Shown here: piece by piece, positions 17,064 through 25,869 of the stretch
Layout of the letters: the number at the start of each line of letters is the position of its first letter
Position numbering within the stretch: the first letter of the stretch is position 1
Position numbers and translations under genes: made by a program
Notes under the pieces: generated by a model
Databases searched by the model: none
What the model was told of the DNA's origin: nothing
The model's input: only the letters and a program-made list of their open reading frames with translations
Assembly (NCBI RefSeq): GCF_023715155.1
Contig: NZ_JAMBNQ010000027.1
Coordinates: 1-64,000, forward strand
Length of the DNA stretch: 64,000 nt
Source of the DNA: Neobacillus mesonae
Lineage (GTDB): Bacteria > Bacillota > Bacilli > Bacillales > Cytobacillaceae
Direction of reading: 5' to 3'

Positions 17064-17924
17064 ATGATGAATTTAAAATCAGGGAATATCGAACGATTTG
17101 AAGAGTTTTCACAATTTGGAAGTCTTACAGAATTTAATCACCATTTAGAAATGTGGCTGAGCGTACATAAAAAAGATTTTTCAAAAGGGGAATTAATTGG
17201 ATTAAAGCGGCTGGTCCGTTTTGCTGCCAAGATACCAGGCATCTGTAATGCAAAAATTGGCACCATTCTTAAAGCCATTCATCAAGAATACCATAATAAC
17301 GGAATTTCTCGCTCTACTTTTAAACGAATGATTGGTAAGGCAAAGAACTTAGGCATCTTTACCGTGTACGAAACGGAAAGAAAAAATGGTTCACAATCCA
17401 GCAATTTATATGTTTTCAATCGGTTTCCCGATAATGAACCACCAAAACAAATGAGCCAGCCAAAAGAAACTGGTTATCTTTTTAAAACTACAAATCAAAA
17501 GATCATTAAACGTAACCAAGAACCGTCTGAATTAGATCATACCTTTGTAAACAATCGTGTTCCGCAGACATTTATTCTGGAGGTTAAATACTTCTTCCCT
17601 GAAGCAAAGCTTATAGAAGAATATTGGCATATGGCCCAAATAGCTGCATTTAAATTTGAATTGCAGCATGAAACAGACATGGTTGTGGATTATGCTCTCC
17701 AGTCTTTTAAGCAATTAATAAGAAAACTTAAATTTACAAACACCATTAGAAAGCCAATTGCCTATTATTACGGAATCTTAATGGAAAAATTGTATCAATT
17801 TTTCTCTATGAAGCAGTGTGAAACACAAAAGGAAAACACTTCTATTTCTGATAAAACGAATGTCATTCTTTACGACTGGCTGCATGATGAAGAGGAATCT
17901 GTTTTATATGACTGGTTAAATTAG
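17064..17924 (+). CDS. HTH-domain protein, possibly replication-initiator-like
   Basis: 286 residues (ATG 17064 or 17067, with AAGGGTGG upstream). Residues about 45-95 look like a winged-helix/HTH segment (I-G-T-I-L-K-A-I-H-Q-E-Y, then G-I-S-R-S-T-F-K-R-M-I-G-K-A-K-N-L-G-I-F). The C-terminal half is helical and has no motif I know. The last 30 residues contain a duplicated short motif, L-Y-D-W-L-H and L-Y-D-W-L-N. The HTH-first layout is reminiscent of plasmid or phage replication proteins and of a widespread uncharacterised Bacillaceae cytosolic protein. Iteron-like repeats lie immediately upstream. Function is not established. Confidence 0.6.
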   Translation: MMNLKSGNIERFEEFSQFGSLTEFNHHLEMWLSVHKKDFSKGELIGLKRLVRFAAKIPGICNAKIGTILKAIHQEYHNNGISRSTFKRMIGKAKNLGIFTVYETERKNGSQSSNLYVFNRFPDNEPPKQMSQPKETGYLFKTTNQKIIKRNQEPSELDHTFVNNRVPQTFILEVKYFFPEAKLIEEYWHMAQIAAFKFELQHETDMVVDYALQSFKQLIRKLKFTNTIRKPIAYYYGILMEKLYQFFSMKQCETQKENTSISDKTNVILYDWLHDEEESVLYDWLN

Positions 17925-18143
17925 TTGGAAAACGAAAAAAAGTCCCACCACTAAAACATAATGCAAGCTGGAATTTTGTTTTGTTAAAATAATATAGTAT
18001 AGATCCAATGTTACCAATTAATGAGGGATATTATATTTCAGAATGTATTATTTACAGAAAATTCACCCTATTTTCAAAAGCAATTAACATTCCTTCTTTA
18101 TCCTAAAAATGTAACTACCTGAGGATTAGGAGGGGAAAAAACT

Positions 18144-19769
18144 TTGAATTGGAATGCATACAAAAAAGCAGGAGCTGCTTTTTTTCTTATGACAACCATT
18201 ACTGCGGGTTTTGTTTTAGCATCTGGAATACATGAAACCCAAAGTACAACCACCTACACCACGAATGATAAGAAGCGTTTCATTCAAGTCCAATTACTTG
18301 GAGTAAACGATTTTCACGGGCAATTAAATGTCACCCGCCAGTTTAATGGAAGGGATGTCGGTAGAGCCGATTATCTGGCTTCCTATTTAAAGGAAAGGAA
18401 AGAGAAAAACAAAAACACCCTTTTAGTTCATGTTGGTGATATGGTTGGCGCAAGCGCACCAGTTTCCTCACTAATAAATGATGTACCAACGATTGAACTA
18501 TTAAACAAATTAGGATTTGATTTAGGAATCCTGGGAAATCACGAATTTGATCAGGGTAAAAAAGAAATGATGCGGTTGATTCAAGGAGGATTCCACCAAA
18601 AGACAGGATACTTTGAAGGAGCCCAATTCCCCTATATATGTGCCAACGTGATAAACCTAGAGACGAGTAAACCCATCCTCCCTCCTTATAAAATTGCCAA
18701 ATTTGGTGGCATTCCCATCGGATTCATTGGCATTGTTTTAGATGAAACCCCCACAATGGTTAATTCTTCAGCTATAGAAGGAATAACATTTATTGATGAA
18801 GTGACGGCCATTAATAACGCGGCTGCAGAACTAAAAGAACAAGGAGTCAAGGCCATTATCGTACTGGCCCATAATTCAGGCAGACAATCCGCTCCAAATG
18901 ATACCCCAACCGGTGAAATCGTAGAAATGTCCAAACGAATAGATGATGAGGTGGACGTCTTGTTCGCCGGCCATAGTCACACATATCTCAATACGGTGGT
19001 AGACGGAAAGCTTCTTGTTCAAGCCTATTCGTACGGAACAGCTTTTTCTGACATCGACCTGGAGATTGATCCCGTGACAAAAGATGTCGTCAGTAAACAA
19101 GCTGAAATTGTTATGACCTATCAAGATTCCATTAAACCAGATAAGGAAATCAAGAAAGTGATTGAAAAGTACGAAGCTGAAGTCGACTCCGTCGTTAATG
19201 AAATAGTGGGAACGGCAGAAAACGATATTACCAGTACTAAAAATGAAAACGGTGAGTCTGCTCTAGGAAATCTAATCGCCGATTCACAGCGAACGATGAT
19301 GAATACTGATTTTGCCTTTATGAACCCCGGTGGAATCCGTGCAGACATCCCATCTGGAAAAGTTACGTATGAATCCTTGTTAACGACATTGCCATTTCAC
19401 TTTCAACTTGTAAAGATGACATTAACCGGAGACCAAATCCACAGGCTTTTAAATCAGCAATGGCAGGAGAACCAAGTGAGGATGCTGCAAATTTCTGGTT
19501 TGAAATATACCTGGGGTACAGATAAAGCCGCAGGAAACAAAGTAGTCGATATTTTTGATTCAGACGGTAGTTCCATTCAGCCTGAAAAAAATTACACCGT
19601 AACCGTGAACAGCTATCTAGCTGCTGGCGGTGATAATTTCACTGTGCTGCTCGAAGGGAAAAATAAAGTGGCAGGTCCGTTTGATATAGATGTTTTAAAA
19701 AATTACGTGATACAGCATAAGCAGACATTTACTTCCTACATCGATGGCCGTATCGCAAAAATAAATTAA
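18144..19769 (+). CDS. Secreted 5'-nucleotidase/UDP-sugar hydrolase-type phosphoesterase
   Basis: 541 residues from TTG 18144 (AGGAGGGG upstream). A signal peptide (about 1-30, hydrophobic M-T-T-I-T-A-G-F-V-L-A-S-G) is followed by a metallophosphoesterase domain with N-D-F-H-G-Q-L, V-G-D-M-V-G-A-S-A, L-G-N-H-E-F-D-Q-G, I-V-L-A-H-N-S-G and F-A-G-H-S-H-T. These are the five metal-binding blocks of the UshA/YfkN family. The C-terminal 5_nucleotid_C domain has N-L-I-A-D-S-Q-R and M-N-P-G-G-I-R-A-D. It probably releases phosphate from extracellular nucleotides. No sorting signal or membrane anchor at the C-terminus, so it is likely secreted. It stands alone. Confidence 0.9.
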   Translation: MNWNAYKKAGAAFFLMTTITAGFVLASGIHETQSTTTYTTNDKKRFIQVQLLGVNDFHGQLNVTRQFNGRDVGRADYLASYLKERKEKNKNTLLVHVGDMVGASAPVSSLINDVPTIELLNKLGFDLGILGNHEFDQGKKEMMRLIQGGFHQKTGYFEGAQFPYICANVINLETSKPILPPYKIAKFGGIPIGFIGIVLDETPTMVNSSAIEGITFIDEVTAINNAAAELKEQGVKAIIVLAHNSGRQSAPNDTPTGEIVEMSKRIDDEVDVLFAGHSHTYLNTVVDGKLLVQAYSYGTAFSDIDLEIDPVTKDVVSKQAEIVMTYQDSIKPDKEIKKVIEKYEAEVDSVVNEIVGTAENDITSTKNENGESALGNLIADSQRTMMNTDFAFMNPGGIRADIPSGKVTYESLLTTLPFHFQLVKMTLTGDQIHRLLNQQWQENQVRMLQISGLKYTWGTDKAAGNKVVDIFDSDGSSIQPEKNYTVTVNSYLAAGGDNFTVLLEGKNKVAGPFDIDVLKNYVIQHKQTFTSYIDGRIAKIN

Positions 19770-19896
19770 ATAGGATAGAACTATGCCAAGAAGTAGTTTT
19801 CGTAAATTATATGTAAAATTTGAATGTAAACTATTAATGAAACCTTTTGATCACGTTAAGTAATGTTAGGATATGGTAAATTACCTTCTTTTTTCC

Positions 19897-19926
19897 TTGA
19901 AAGCTTGTATGATAAGACTGTAATAC
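19897..19926 (+). promoter_or_regulatory. Candidate sigma-A promoter of the small lipoprotein
   Basis: TTGAAA at 19897-19902, 18-base spacer, TAATAC at 19921-19926, about 28 bases before the ATG. Confidence 0.5.
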
Positions 19927-19954
19927 AAAATGCAACATTCAAGGAGGAAGAAAA

Positions 19955-20128
19955 ATGAAATCTTTCAAAAAATGGTTATTTGCTTTGATGTCAGCATTCA
20001 TGTTACTCGGAGCTGCAACAGCATGCTCAAATACTAGTTCAAAAACAGATGATTCGAACACAGAACAAACAGACGATAACTCCCAAAATGATGGGTCACA
20101 AACTGAAGATAACAATTCTGGTCAATAA
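19955..20128 (+). CDS. Small Asp/Gln/Asn-rich lipoprotein
   Basis: 57 residues from ATG 19955 with AAGGAGG perfectly spaced. A lipoprotein signal (M-K-S-F-K-K-W-L-F-A-L-M then L-L-G-A-A-T-A-C) places the lipidated Cys at residue 24. The mature 34 residues are highly hydrophilic and low in complexity (D, N, Q, S, T, E), a spacer-like tail displayed at the membrane surface. Own promoter and strong terminator. The gene is too short for many gene finders. Function unknown. Confidence 0.75.
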   Translation: MKSFKKWLFALMSAFMLLGAATACSNTSSKTDDSNTEQTDDNSQNDGSQTEDNNSGQ

Positions 20129-20153
20129 GCTGTAAAAGTAAGTAACAGAAAAT

Positions 20154-20203
20154 AAAAGGGGCTATCCAATAAGTCGATATTCGACTAATGGATGCCCCTT
20201 TTT
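20154..20203. terminator. Long intrinsic terminator between the lipoprotein gene and leuA
   Basis: AAAAGGGGC ... GCCCCTTTTT with further internal pairing (ATCCA/TGGAT, GTCG/CGAC) makes a stem of about 20 pairs. The converging leuA ends 42 bases to the right, so it may serve both strands. Confidence 0.85.
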
Positions 20204-20244
20204 ACGTTTTAAGAATACTGATATATCAACATTCTAATTTTTTA

Positions 20245-21951
20245 TTATTCCTTTATAAGCGAGAAAATTCCTTCTTCAATTGGGAGCTGGGTGCTTGTGA
20301 TCAAATTGTTAACGGCACTGAAAAGCCCTTTGATTGAAGAAGTCATAATATCAGGGTCGATACCACAGCCCCAATAAACTGTACCATTTTCAGTCGTAAT
20401 GCCTACATATGAGGCAGCATTAGACTTGGAGCCAATCTCCAGCGCATGCTCCTTATAGACTAAATCTTTATAATTGATTCCCAAATTGTTTTGGAGAACA
20501 TTGTTGATGGCATCCAGCTTTCCATTACCAACACCTGTAAATTCGTGAACCTCATCACTGATTCGCATGGAAACAACAGTTTCATATTCTTCATTATGAG
20601 TGAAACTATATTTTATAAACTCTACCGGCGAAGCAATATTGACATATTCCTTCTTAAAGATGTCAAGAATTTCATCAGGCATAAGTTCTTTATGCAGATG
20701 GTCTGAAACATTTTTGACATGATAGCCAAAGTTTTCACGCATTTTAGCAGGGAGATCGAGACCAAAATTTTGCTCCAGTATGTAGCCGATTCCGCCTTTA
20801 CCAGATTGACTGTTAATCCGGATGATATCCCCCTCGTACTCTCTGCCGATATCTTTTGGATCAATTAATAGATATGGAACTGTCCAATACTGACGCTCTT
20901 CTTCTTCGCGCCATTTCATTCCTTTTGCAATGGCATCTTGGTGAGAGCCGGAGAATGCTGTAAAGACTAGTTCACCGCCATATGGGTGTCTTTCATGGAC
21001 TTTCATTCTCGTTAACTTTTCACAAGCCGCAATGATTTCACGGATGTTTTCAAAATGAAGGTGCGGGTCTACACCATGTGAAAACATGTTGAGAGCTAAG
21101 GTGACAATATCGACGTTTCCAGTTCTTTCACCATTGCCAAACAGTGTTCCTTCCACACGCTGTGCTCCTGCAAGCATGGCAAGCTCTGCATCAGCTACTC
21201 CTGTTCCCCTGTCATTGTGTGGGTGAACAGACAAGATGACATTATCACGGTAGTTAAGATGATCGCTCATAAATTCAATTTGGCTTGCATACACGTGCGG
21301 CATGGACATCGAAACGGTTGCAGGCAGGTTAATAATCACCTTATTGTCAGCTGTTGGCTGCCAAACGTCCAGCACCCGGTTACAGATTTCAAGCGCAAAT
21401 TCCATCTCGGTTCCAGTAAAGCTCTCTGGTGAATACTGGAATTGGAAATTTCCTTCTGTTTTAGCCGCATATTCTTTTAGCATTTTTGCTCCGCTTACAG
21501 CAATATTAATAATTTCTTCTTCAGATTTCCGAAAAACCTGCTCGCGCTGGGCAACAGAAGTCGAGTTGTAAAGGTGGACAACTGCTTTGTTTACCCCTTT
21601 TAATGCTTCAAATGTTTTTTCAATAATATGATCCCTTGACTGTGTCAATACTTGAACGGTTACGTCCTCAGGAATCATATCCTTTTCGATTAATGTACGA
21701 AGGAACTGAAATTCTGTTTCAGACGCAGCCGGAAAGCCTACTTCAATTTCCTTGAAACCTACTTCCAAGAGCATTTGAAAATATTCAAGCTTCTCCTCCA
21801 AATTCATTGGGATCACCAATGCCTGGTTTCCATCCCTTAGATCAACACTGCACCATGTCGGCGCTTCTGTAATATATTCTTTCTCTGTCCACTTTAAGCT
21901 TTTCACTGGAGGCATAAAATATCCTCTTGCATATTTTTCAACATTTTTCAT
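20245..21951 (-). CDS. leuA: 2-isopropylmalate synthase, long (LeuA type 2) form
   Basis: 568 residues from ATG 21951; AAAGGTGG is 9 bases upstream of it but abuts the alternative ATG 21960. The catalytic TIM barrel carries V-D-L-R-D-G-N-Q-A-L near residue 35 and the metal site S-V-H-P-H-N-D-R-G near 240. The C-terminal LeuA-dimer regulatory domain ends with the conserved G-I-N-Y-K-D and A-A-S-Y-V-G-I-T blocks. It joins acetyl-CoA and 2-oxoisovalerate in the first committed step of leucine synthesis. The long LeuA2 form differs from the roughly 518-residue LeuA of the Bacillus ilv-leu operon. No other leu genes are adjacent. A leucine T-box precedes it. Confidence 0.92.
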   Translation of the reverse strand: MKNVEKYARGYFMPPVKSLKWTEKEYITEAPTWCSVDLRDGNQALVIPMNLEEKLEYFQMLLEVGFKEIEVGFPAASETEFQFLRTLIEKDMIPEDVTVQVLTQSRDHIIEKTFEALKGVNKAVVHLYNSTSVAQREQVFRKSEEEIINIAVSGAKMLKEYAAKTEGNFQFQYSPESFTGTEMEFALEICNRVLDVWQPTADNKVIINLPATVSMSMPHVYASQIEFMSDHLNYRDNVILSVHPHNDRGTGVADAELAMLAGAQRVEGTLFGNGERTGNVDIVTLALNMFSHGVDPHLHFENIREIIAACEKLTRMKVHERHPYGGELVFTAFSGSHQDAIAKGMKWREEEERQYWTVPYLLIDPKDIGREYEGDIIRINSQSGKGGIGYILEQNFGLDLPAKMRENFGYHVKNVSDHLHKELMPDEILDIFKKEYVNIASPVEFIKYSFTHNEEYETVVSMRISDEVHEFTGVGNGKLDAINNVLQNNLGINYKDLVYKEHALEIGSKSNAASYVGITTENGTVYWGCGIDPDIMTSSIKGLFSAVNNLITSTQLPIEEGIFSLIKE

Positions 21952-21993
21952 TCGTAACATCCACCTTTACTTTTTAATCATCCAATAGAAAAT

Positions 21994-22235
21994 AAAAAAG
22001 CCTATCATCTCATAAGAGACGACAGGCTTTGCCTACGTGGTACCACTCTTCTTGATTCGCACTAAAACTGTACGAATCCACTTTATGACTTGATTACGGC
22101 GGTCAACCGTTAAGGCCTACATGTCAGCCTTACCACTCCTGGGCGAGTTGGGGAATTTATTGACTGCCTTTCACCACCCGGCAGCTCTCTAAACAATAGG
22201 AATTCCTTAATACTCCCATTCATTGTGTTTTATAT
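21994..22235 (-). promoter_or_regulatory. T-box riboswitch (leucine) controlling leuA
   Basis: The minus strand carries the invariant T-box sequence AGTGGTACCACG (within 22036-22049), whose complement pairs to form the antiterminator. Downstream is the competing terminator AAAGCCT...AGGCTTTTTT (arms at 21994-22031). Upstream lies a stem I region with AGAGAG and GGTGGTGAAAGGC. A candidate specifier codon CTC (Leu) occurs on the minus strand at 22147-22145 in the expected 3' side of stem I. Uncharged tRNA-Leu should favour read-through into leuA. Confidence 0.93.
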
Positions 22236-22370
22236 CTCGTTGGAATTTTTTGATTTTTCTCATTCTACACCCACTATTAAAAATAATCAAGACTTTATGG
22301 GCAATTTTTTTATAATAAATAAAATTCGACAAAATCCATCAAATTAAAGAAGTGACCAGACAAAGTGTTA

Positions 22371-22916
22371 TTATTGCCGCAAAAACGCCTCAGTCGAAAC
22401 AATGTTGGCATACATCCCATTAAGTGCACCAATAAACGCATAATGTACCTGCTCAGCCGGTACAACCTTATCTTGATACCTTAAGTCCGTTGTTGTACAT
22501 GCATCCTCGATAAGTGTGGTTTCAAACCCCAGCTCCTTTGCAGCACGTACTGTCGCATCAATACACATATGTGTCATCATACCCACAATCACCAGCTTAG
22601 TCACCCCGTTTTCTTTTAATTTGCTTTCTAATTCGGTTTGGAAAAAGCTATTCGGTGAATGTTTGACAATAATACTTTCATTTTCCAGCGGTAAAACTGC
22701 TTCATTTATATTGGCTCCCTCCGTGTTTGGAAGAAAGAAGCCCGCTCCTTCATTGATTGAAATATGTTGAATATGAAAAATGGGATCGTGATTCTGTCTA
22801 AACATTTCAAGGATTCTACGTGCGTTATCTGCGGCTTTTACTGGATTGCTTAATTCCATCCTTCCTTTTGGAAAATAATCATTTTGAATATCCACTATAA
22901 GTAAAGCTGTGCTCAT
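22371..22916 (-). CDS. Isochorismatase-like cysteine hydrolase
   Basis: 181 residues from ATG 22916 (GAGGTG upstream; GTG 22925 overlaps that site). The catalytic triad is visible: Asp in L-L-I-V-D-I-Q-N-D-Y-F, Lys in S-I-I-V-K-H and Cys in M-M-T-H-M-C-I-D-A-T-V-R. The family includes nicotinamidases, isochorismatases and N-carbamoyl hydrolases; the substrate is not determined. It is divergent from an Lrp/AsnC-type regulator, which is a plausible controller. Confidence 0.85.
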   Translation of the reverse strand: MSTALLIVDIQNDYFPKGRMELSNPVKAADNARRILEMFRQNHDPIFHIQHISINEGAGFFLPNTEGANINEAVLPLENESIIVKHSPNSFFQTELESKLKENGVTKLVIVGMMTHMCIDATVRAAKELGFETTLIEDACTTTDLRYQDKVVPAEQVHYAFIGALNGMYANIVSTEAFLRQ

Positions 22917-23033
22917 ACTTTTCACCTCATTAAAAAATAAATTATAATAGAATTGTACATAATATTTTGATTTTTATCGATACACTGATGAAACACTTTC
23001 TGATCAAATCATTTCATTGCGAAAGGAATTTAT

Positions 23034-23474
23034 ATGGAACTTGATAAAATTGATTTTCAAATACTTCGGATTTTATCCGAAAATTCACGTATCCAATGGA
23101 AAGAATTAGGAGAACAAATTCATATGACCGGGCAGGCAGTCGGGAATCGGATAAAAAAACTCGAGGACAATGGTGTTATTAAAGCTTACTCCCTTATCAT
23201 CAATGAATTAAAATTAGGACTATCATTTACGGCATTTGTCATTGTCTATTTAAAAACCAATAATCATGATTCGTTTATTCGTTTTGTTCAAGACCAAAAT
23301 GAGGTTGTTGAAGGACATCGAATATCTGGAAGAGGCTGTTACCATATAACAATAAAGGTGGAATCCCAAGAGCATTTGAATCAGTTTCTCGATAAACTTC
23401 TGGAATATGGGAACTATAGTTTATCTTTATCCATTCAAGAGATAAAGCGGCGCCATCCTTTGTCTGCAACATGA
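23034..23474 (+). CDS. Lrp/AsnC-family transcriptional regulator
   Basis: 146 residues. N-terminal winged HTH (D-K-I-D-F-Q-I-L-R-I-L-S-E-N-S-R, recognition helix T-G-Q-A-V-G-N-R-I-K-K-L-E) followed by the RAM/AsnC ligand domain (V-E-G-H-R-I-S-G-R-G-C-Y-H). GAAAGGAAT precedes the ATG. It is divergently transcribed from the cysteine hydrolase with about 115 bases between, the usual arrangement for an AsnC-type regulator and its target. Confidence 0.88.
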   Translation: MELDKIDFQILRILSENSRIQWKELGEQIHMTGQAVGNRIKKLEDNGVIKAYSLIINELKLGLSFTAFVIVYLKTNNHDSFIRFVQDQNEVVEGHRISGRGCYHITIKVESQEHLNQFLDKLLEYGNYSLSLSIQEIKRRHPLSAT

Positions 23475-23490
23475 CAATCCTGATTCATAA

Positions 23491-23522
23491 GAAAAGGCTG
23501 CCAGTCATTTGGCAGCCTTTTC
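23491..23522. terminator. Terminator between the AsnC regulator and the FrnE-like gene
   Basis: GAAAAGGCTGCCA and TGGCAGCCTTTTC form a perfect 13-bp stem (23491-23503 / 23510-23522). U-tracts on both strands suggest it serves both converging genes. Confidence 0.85.
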
Positions 23523-23588
23523 TTGTTTATTTTTATTAGGTTCTGCAAGATCTGCAATCATTCAAGACAATTCAATGATACCGACCCT

Positions 23589-24287
23589 CTATTTCTTAGG
23601 AATTTCACACCCATTTTCGTCACAGTTCAAGCCATCTTCTGTATTTAAAACAACAATTTCATCCTCAGCAATGACTTTATTTAAAGCTTGGACAAAAACC
23701 TCAACTGGCTGTGCACCTGAAAGCGCGTATTTTTTATTGATTAGGAAAAATGGGACACCTGTAATCCGATACTGCTGGGCAGCCTGCTCATCTGCACGGA
23801 CCTCTGCCGTCATTTCATCACTTGCCAGCAGCTTTTCAACAGCCTCACGGTTCAAACCAACTTCAACAGCCAAATCCGCCAATGTTTGATGATCCCCTAT
23901 GTGCTTTGATTCACTAAAATGAGCCCGTAAAATCCGTTCTGTCATTTCTTTCATTAACCCCTGCGATTTAGCATACATGGTCAACCGGTGGGCATCGAAA
24001 GTATTAGTTAAAATAAGAGTATCCATCTGATAATCCAATCCAGCATTCTTCGCCATTTGTACCATGTTTTGAGTATTTGCTTTCGCTTGTTCAATACTCA
24101 TACCATATTTTTTAGCTAGAGATTCATAGATATTTTCTTTAATATCCCTTCCTGCTGATGGATCTAATTCGTAGCACCGATATGTCACGTCTATTGGGTG
24201 GTCAATCTGTTTAATGGCATCCTCCAGATGCCGTTTGCCAATATAGCAAAATGGTCAAGCGAAGTCAGTCCACATTTCAATTTGCAC
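23589..24287 (-). CDS. FrnE/DsbA-like thioredoxin-fold selenoprotein (UGA at the CxxC first Cys)
   Basis: 232 residues if the in-frame TGA at 24257-24255 is read as selenocysteine; a normal FrnE is about this length. Start GTG 24287 follows GGAGGG at 7 bases. The N-terminus reads V-Q-I-E-M-W-T-D-F-A-U-P-F-C-Y-I-G-K, where relatives have D-F-x-C-P-F-C-Y-I-G-K. The UGA therefore falls exactly on the first active-site Cys, and the second Cys is kept. The rest is intact FrnE: the helical insert with R-A-H-F-S-E and G-V-P-F-F-L-I, the cis-Pro loop. A C-terminal C-D-E-N-G-C adds another Cys pair. A SECIS-like hairpin follows the UGA. A conventional reading would start at GTG 24188 and lack the active site. 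Expected role: thiol-disulfide oxidoreductase in the cytosol. The alternative is a nonsense mutation. Confidence 0.8.
24216..24257 (-). promoter_or_regulatory. Candidate bacterial SECIS element in the FrnE-like gene
   Basis: Counting from the base after UGA, GGCATC (23-28) pairs perfectly with GATGCC (34-39) around the 5-base loop UGGAG. A loop 29 bases downstream with G as second base falls within the published bacterial SECIS pattern (short upper stem, 3-14 base loop, G among the first two, 16-37 bases from UGA). Found by eye; the fold energy was not computed. Confidence 0.65.
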
Positions 24288-24473
24288 TGATAATCCCTCC
24301 AAATCGTTTTCTCTATTCTAGTATAAGTGACAGGCTTGTTTTTTACACACAATGTGACTCAAGCAATCGACGGTTTCAAGTTTTACCATTAACCCTTTTT
24401 CAAAAAAACTTTCTTCTACCGTTCAAGGAAATCCATATGTATATAAGTAAAAAATATACAGAGGTATAAATCA

Positions 24474-25730
24474 TTGGACAAACAAAATAGTAAGTTTAGA
24501 TGGGTTGTATTTGCTTCTGTTTTATTTACCTATTTGATTATGTCCAGTCAACGGACTGCACCTGGTCTGGTGATAGACCAAATCATGAATGATTTTCATG
24601 TAACAGCTACTACAATAGGCCTGCTGACAAGTATCCAATTTTTTGTCTATACAGGACTGCAAATTCCGATGGGGCTCTTGGCTGACCGTTTTGGGCCCAA
24701 TTTTTTTCTCATTACAGGGGCATTTCTTACAGGCTTGGGGACCATCATTTATAGTTTTGGCACTCATGAATTTGTCTTATTTTTAGCGAGAATTATGACA
24801 GGAACCGGAGATGCAACCATATGGGTCAACACAGTGTTGATTTTGAGTCAGTGGTTTAGCAAAAAAGAATTTACCCGATTAATTGGTGTAGCGGCTGCGA
24901 CAGGAAGCCTGGGTTTCCTTTTGGCAACGGTCCCTTTTGCCGCATGGATTACCTTGCTTGGCTGGAGGGGGGCATTTTTTTCAGCAGGACTGCTATTATG
25001 TTTATGTGGAATTTGGCTTTATTTTATCCTAGTAAAAAAACCAAAGCAGTCCATATTTGTTAAAAATAATATACAACGTGAAAAAACGTGGGTTTTACTG
25101 CGAAGAATTTTTTCTACCCGGCAGGCATGGGGATTATTTTTTTGTCACTTTGGGATTGTTGGCACATATGTAGGGTTTATCAGCTCTTGGGCTGTACCCT
25201 ATGGGATGAATATGTATGACATGACACGATCACATGCAAGTCAGCTTATTTTAATTGGTCTAGTCGGGGCTCTTATCGGGGCTCCATTATCCGGCTGGAT
25301 TTCAAGCAGGCTGAATTCCATTAAACGTCCGTATATTGTGGTTCATATCATTCTTATATTATGCTGGTCTGCCTTTCTGTTGTTTAAAGGGAATCCGCCG
25401 TTACACATACTAATTGTTTTGTTTTTTATTATCGGCCTTGCATATGGAGCAAATGCCTTAACATTTGCTTGCGTCCGACAGTCTTTTCCTTTACATGAAT
25501 CAGGAATTGTCTCAGGGTTTGCCAATACCGGTGGATTTCTAAGTGCTGTCTTGCTGCCAAGCATTTTTGGAAAGATATTGGATTACTTTGAATCGGCATC
25601 TGGCGGTCTAAGTGCCGGTTACTTTTACGGGTTCATCACGCCTGCTGCCTTCTCCATCATTGGATTGATTGGTGTGAGTATTATTAAGGAAAGAGAAAGA
25701 ATGCGGGAGGAGAAATCTATTTCTAATTAG
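24474..25730 (+). CDS. MFS permease
   Basis: 418 residues from TTG 24474 with AGAGG upstream. Twelve hydrophobic helices; the loop 2-3 signature G-L-L-A-D-R-F-G-P and the motif R-I-M-T-G-T-G-D-A are typical of major facilitator transporters of the anion/sugar-acid type. The substrate is unknown. The flanking FrnE-like gene is divergent and separated by about 185 bases. Confidence 0.85.
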   Translation: MDKQNSKFRWVVFASVLFTYLIMSSQRTAPGLVIDQIMNDFHVTATTIGLLTSIQFFVYTGLQIPMGLLADRFGPNFFLITGAFLTGLGTIIYSFGTHEFVLFLARIMTGTGDATIWVNTVLILSQWFSKKEFTRLIGVAAATGSLGFLLATVPFAAWITLLGWRGAFFSAGLLLCLCGIWLYFILVKKPKQSIFVKNNIQREKTWVLLRRIFSTRQAWGLFFCHFGIVGTYVGFISSWAVPYGMNMYDMTRSHASQLILIGLVGALIGAPLSGWISSRLNSIKRPYIVVHIILILCWSAFLLFKGNPPLHILIVLFFIIGLAYGANALTFACVRQSFPLHESGIVSGFANTGGFLSAVLLPSIFGKILDYFESASGGLSAGYFYGFITPAAFSIIGLIGVSIIKERERMREEKSISN

Positions 25731-25744
25731 GATTTCTTTATATC

Positions 25745-25860
25745 ATATACACTCCTTTGGCACACGCACGGGAAAAGGAACCAGGCTCTTTTTTCCGGCA
25801 TGCTCTATTTGGTGCTCACACGGGTAAATGGAAAGGAGCCTGGGAAGGTTGGAAAATCAA
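25745..25860. repeat. Degenerate repeat stretch left of the 52-bp array
   Basis: Two related blocks (near 25760 and 25810) share C-A-C-x-C-G-G-G, G-G-A-A-C/A and AGGCTCTTTTTxCCGGC-like segments. The same words reappear at 26460-26690 on the other side of the array, so an older repeat family seems to be split by the 52-bp array. Confidence 0.4.
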
Positions 25861-25869
25861 AAGCAGCGC

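Noticed and set aside
17532..17714. Antisense 60-codon frame in the HTH gene
   Set aside because: Shadow frame without start signal.
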